Source: CAZYBU01 sp964645775
GTDB lineage: Bacteria > Spirochaetota > UBA4802 > UBA5550
Assembly (NCBI GenBank): GCA_964645775.1
Contig: CAZYBU010000022.1
Location: 1-53,458, forward strand
DNA: 53,458 nucleotides
Direction: 5' to 3'
Of this stretch, positions 51,511-53,458 are shown piece by piece. How positions within the stretch are numbered: the first letter of the stretch is position 1; every line of letters starts with the position of its first letter. The translations under genes were made by a program, and so were the position numbers. Below the pieces are notes generated by a model. That model was not told the DNA's origin, ran no database searches, and saw only the letters and a list, made by a program, of their open reading frames with translations.

Positions 51511-53157
51511 TTATTTTTCACCCGTCAGACTGTCGAGGAACCGGAATACCCCGTCATGACGATTGATGCGGGCATTGTCCGCAGGTGTGGCTCCGTACTG
51601 GTCTCTGCTTTTCGGGTCTGCGCCAAGTTCAATGAGGAGTTTGACGGTTTCCAGGTTACCGGCACCTGCCGCTTCATGGAGAGGCGTACTCCCTTTTTTG
51701 CTTTTGCCCCGGGCAGATACACCTTTCTTAGACAACAGGCGAATAAGATCATCGTGCCCCCAGCGGGCGGCCATATGCATCACTCCCCTTCCCTCTATGT
51801 CTGTCGCATGGATATCCGCTCCAGCATCAAGCAGTATCACTGTCATGGAACCTGATCCAGACTGAATGGCGTGATGAAGGGGTGTCAGCTTATCGTTGCT
51901 GGACGAGGCATTTACGTTGAAACCTCGGTCAATGAGGAAAGATACCATATCCTCTCTACCGGACTGTACGGCAAAATGGAGAGGTGTTCTACCCTTTGAA
52001 TCGACAATGTCTTTGTCTCCAATCTCTTTGAGAAGCCCTTCGACCTTTTCCCGGTCTCCCATTCGAATTGCCGAGAAAAGCTGACGGATATTTTGTTCTC
52101 TTTCCTCGCGGGCTATTTTCTTTCTTTTGCTATCAGCCACCTTGCTGAAAATCATTGCGACCTCATGAGTCTCATCCCGGGTCAAAATAAGAGACATCAG
52201 GGCGCCATTGGGGATCTGTTTTGTCCTGACCCGCTCAAAGAAACTCTGTATCTTTTCGAAATCGATGCTTGATTGTTCGGACAGTCCTTTTCCCTCATTG
52301 CTCTTCTTGATGTAGTATTCTATGAAGGAGACGGCTATACTTGAACTCACGATCATGAAATGACTGAGCATGAACAGTCGCTCTCCCTGACGGTCATCTT
52401 CTCCGGTGAAAACCCCGGTAAACTCAATTCGTTCACCGGCGTTTGCGGCGATCTCCAGGGACCGGGCGTTTATTAGAGCCTTGATATAGATATTATTCTG
52501 CAGTGCCGAGGTTTTTCCCCCGTTTCCCTTTTCCAGGGCATCTTTCATCTGATTACGGGTATAGGCCGAGAAGGGAAGATAGATATAAAGGGAATGGGCA
52601 AGAGCCCGATCTGCGATTTCATCCTCCAGAAGAGGATTAGTCCTTTTTCCGGACTTACGGGCAATAATATAGTCCTTGATGTTCTCGTGAAAACCGAAAA
52701 CGTATATTTGACCCTGTCGTTTCATATAGCTCTTTCGTTTTTCATCGAGCTGGTAACAGGTCTCTCCTTCAATGACTACCTGAGACGCGGACGGAAAGAA
52801 ATCCTTGATTTCTCCGAGGCCCTCTTTAACCCTTAAAAATACAAGGACACCTGATTCATCCTTAACCTTCTGAGACTGGGCAATTATAAACATCTGCTCA
52901 GCCTGTTCATAGAAGGTTCGTATTCTTTTATTTTCAAGAGAGACATCGGGGCCAAAAAGGGCCATAAACAGGTCTTCAGGCGGGATCTCATGTTTTCCCA
53001 GAAAATTCCGGCCTGATTCGAGATCCACGTAAAAATAGATGTCGGACGATTCCGGAGAAAATCGGGCTTCTCGTATGATGCCAGGCGTAGTTTCAGCTGC
53101 CAGGGGAAGGAGAAAAACACCAGTTGTCAGGAGTGCGGCTATAAGTCGTTTTTTCAC
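51511..53157 (-). CDS. Exported ankyrin-repeat protein
   Basis: 548 residues from a GTG at 53157 preceded by GAGGT. Signal peptide MKKRLIAALLTTGVFLLPLAAE. Residues ~25-350 form a domain that I cannot name, with hydrophobic strands and one internal hydrophobic stretch (LFMLSHFMIVSSSIAVSFI). The last ~190 residues hold about five ankyrin repeats (RTPLHFAVQSGREDMVSFLI, LTPLHHAIQSGSGSMTVILL, STPLHEAAGAGNLETVKLLI). Ankyrin arrays bind proteins. In the periplasm the partner is unknown. First gene of a likely operon with the HD-GYP and DUF401 genes. Confidence 0.88.
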   Translation of the reverse strand: MKKRLIAALLTTGVFLLPLAAETTPGIIREARFSPESSDIYFYVDLESGRNFLGKHEIPPEDLFMALFGPDVSLENKRIRTFYEQAEQMFIIAQSQKVKDESGVLVFLRVKEGLGEIKDFFPSASQVVIEGETCYQLDEKRKSYMKRQGQIYVFGFHENIKDYIIARKSGKRTNPLLEDEIADRALAHSLYIYLPFSAYTRNQMKDALEKGNGGKTSALQNNIYIKALINARSLEIAANAGERIEFTGVFTGEDDRQGERLFMLSHFMIVSSSIAVSFIEYYIKKSNEGKGLSEQSSIDFEKIQSFFERVRTKQIPNGALMSLILTRDETHEVAMIFSKVADSKRKKIAREEREQNIRQLFSAIRMGDREKVEGLLKEIGDKDIVDSKGRTPLHFAVQSGREDMVSFLIDRGFNVNASSSNDKLTPLHHAIQSGSGSMTVILLDAGADIHATDIEGRGVMHMAARWGHDDLIRLLSKKGVSARGKSKKGSTPLHEAAGAGNLETVKLLIELGADPKSRDQYGATPADNARINRHDGVFRFLDSLTGEK

Positions 53158-53211
53158 GTTTTACCTCGGTTTATTCATAATACGCAGGTATATAAAATCG
53201 ATGGATTGGAT

Positions 53212-53240
53212 ATAATACATATCTGTTCGGATTACTGCAA
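53212..53240 (-). promoter_or_regulatory. Sigma-70-like promoter of the ankyrin gene
   Basis: TTGCAG and TATTAT (minus strand) with a 17-base spacer. The predicted start lies about 48 bases before the GTG at 53157. Confidence 0.55.
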
Positions 53241-53323
53241 ACAGTATTATGCGTTTTTTTTCACAAAATATTTGCATTCAGAATTTATTCCGTACGTATT
53301 TTTGCCATAAATTGGTTTTCTTG

Positions 53324-53420
53324 TCTCCGCAGACTTCGGCAGCGGTGATATCGATCAGTGTTTGTCGGCAATTAAATGCATCTACAGGAATAATGACTGA
53401 TTCATATCAGTATTAATTCC
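53324..53420 (+). promoter_or_regulatory. Conserved upstream motif, copy C
   Basis: TCTCCGC...GCAGCGG arms, then GGCAATTAAATGCATCT, then GGAATAATGACTGAT and AGTATTAAT. It shares the order and most of the conserved bases of copies A and B, with a slightly longer middle. It faces right, so it should precede a gene just beyond the window. The rest of 53158-53458 contains only the ankyrin promoter. Confidence 0.5.
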
Positions 53421-53458
53421 TTAACCTGAATTTTCTAAAAATTGCTCTATATATCCGC

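Noticed and set aside
1..53458. tRNA, rRNA, CRISPR arrays, intact transposases
   Set aside because: I looked for clover-leaf termini, repeat-spacer periodicity and transposase motifs by eye and saw none. A covariance search would be needed for certainty.

Overview
This is a 53.5 kb piece of a diderm bacterial chromosome, probably a metagenome scaffold because a 10-N join sits at 8529-8538. A complete type II secretion gene set (gspC to gspN), an AsmA-like protein and many periplasmic signal peptides show two membranes. A spirochaete-related lineage (Spirochaetota) is my best guess from the style of several proteins (CHASE2 adenylate cyclase, divergent HD-GYP protein, ArgRS with a non-HIGH signature). 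That placement is inference from memory, not a measured phylogeny.

Region 1, 1-2070, is an accessory and decaying segment. On the minus strand it holds the first codons of a brxC-like (DUF6079) gene running off the edge, an intact brxF of a type 3 BREX phage-defence system, and the first ~82 codons of a DEAD/DEAH helicase that is then cut off. Upstream lie a C-terminal remnant of an unknown gene, an attC-like half site, a frameshifted BamE/SmpA-like cassette-type gene and, on the plus strand, a GC-rich 5'-truncated fragment ending in a terminator. From about 2.1 kb the sequence is orderly core chromosome.

Region 2, 2.1-6.5 kb: a STAS protein and ispF (+), which meet trkA-trkH potassium uptake genes (-) stop codon to stop codon, then a small membrane protein. 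Region 3, 6.5-17.9 kb (-): one tightly packed operon argS-cinA-TPR protein-aroQ-gcvT-gcvH-gcvPA-gcvPB-lipA. It joins the glycine cleavage system to the enzyme that lipoylates its H protein. gcvPB is interrupted by the scaffold gap and by a GC-rich stretch that looks like an assembly chimera.

Region 4, 18.1-22.4 kb: a CHASE2 adenylate cyclase (+) whose 3' end overlaps a convergent AsmA-like gene (-). Region 5, 22.6-40.2 kb (+): a long collinear run with a small unknown protein, a DedA protein, gspC-D-E-F-G-H-I-J-K-L-M-N, an IspH-UbiA fusion, aroE, folC and a protein with a degenerate GGDEF-like domain. Region 6, 40.2-46.0 kb (-): dnaG-rpoD-gpsA, with gpsA fused to a PlsB-like acyltransferase domain. 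Region 7, 46.1-53.5 kb: a DUF4015 protein, an exported unknown protein, a J-domain protein, and a minus-strand set of ankyrin protein, divergent HD-GYP protein and DUF401 permease.

The most novel signals are these: a ~90-base motif present three times (6242-6330 minus, 22514-22602 plus, 53324-53420 plus), two copies of which sit just upstream of small unknown genes; two unusual enzyme fusions (IspH-UbiA and GpsA-PlsB-like); and the broken BREX-3/cassette segment. Four convergent gene pairs have abutting or overlapping 3' ends with no terminator between them. I saw no tRNA, rRNA, CRISPR array or intact insertion sequence. The last 301 bases hold only a promoter for the ankyrin gene and the third motif copy.
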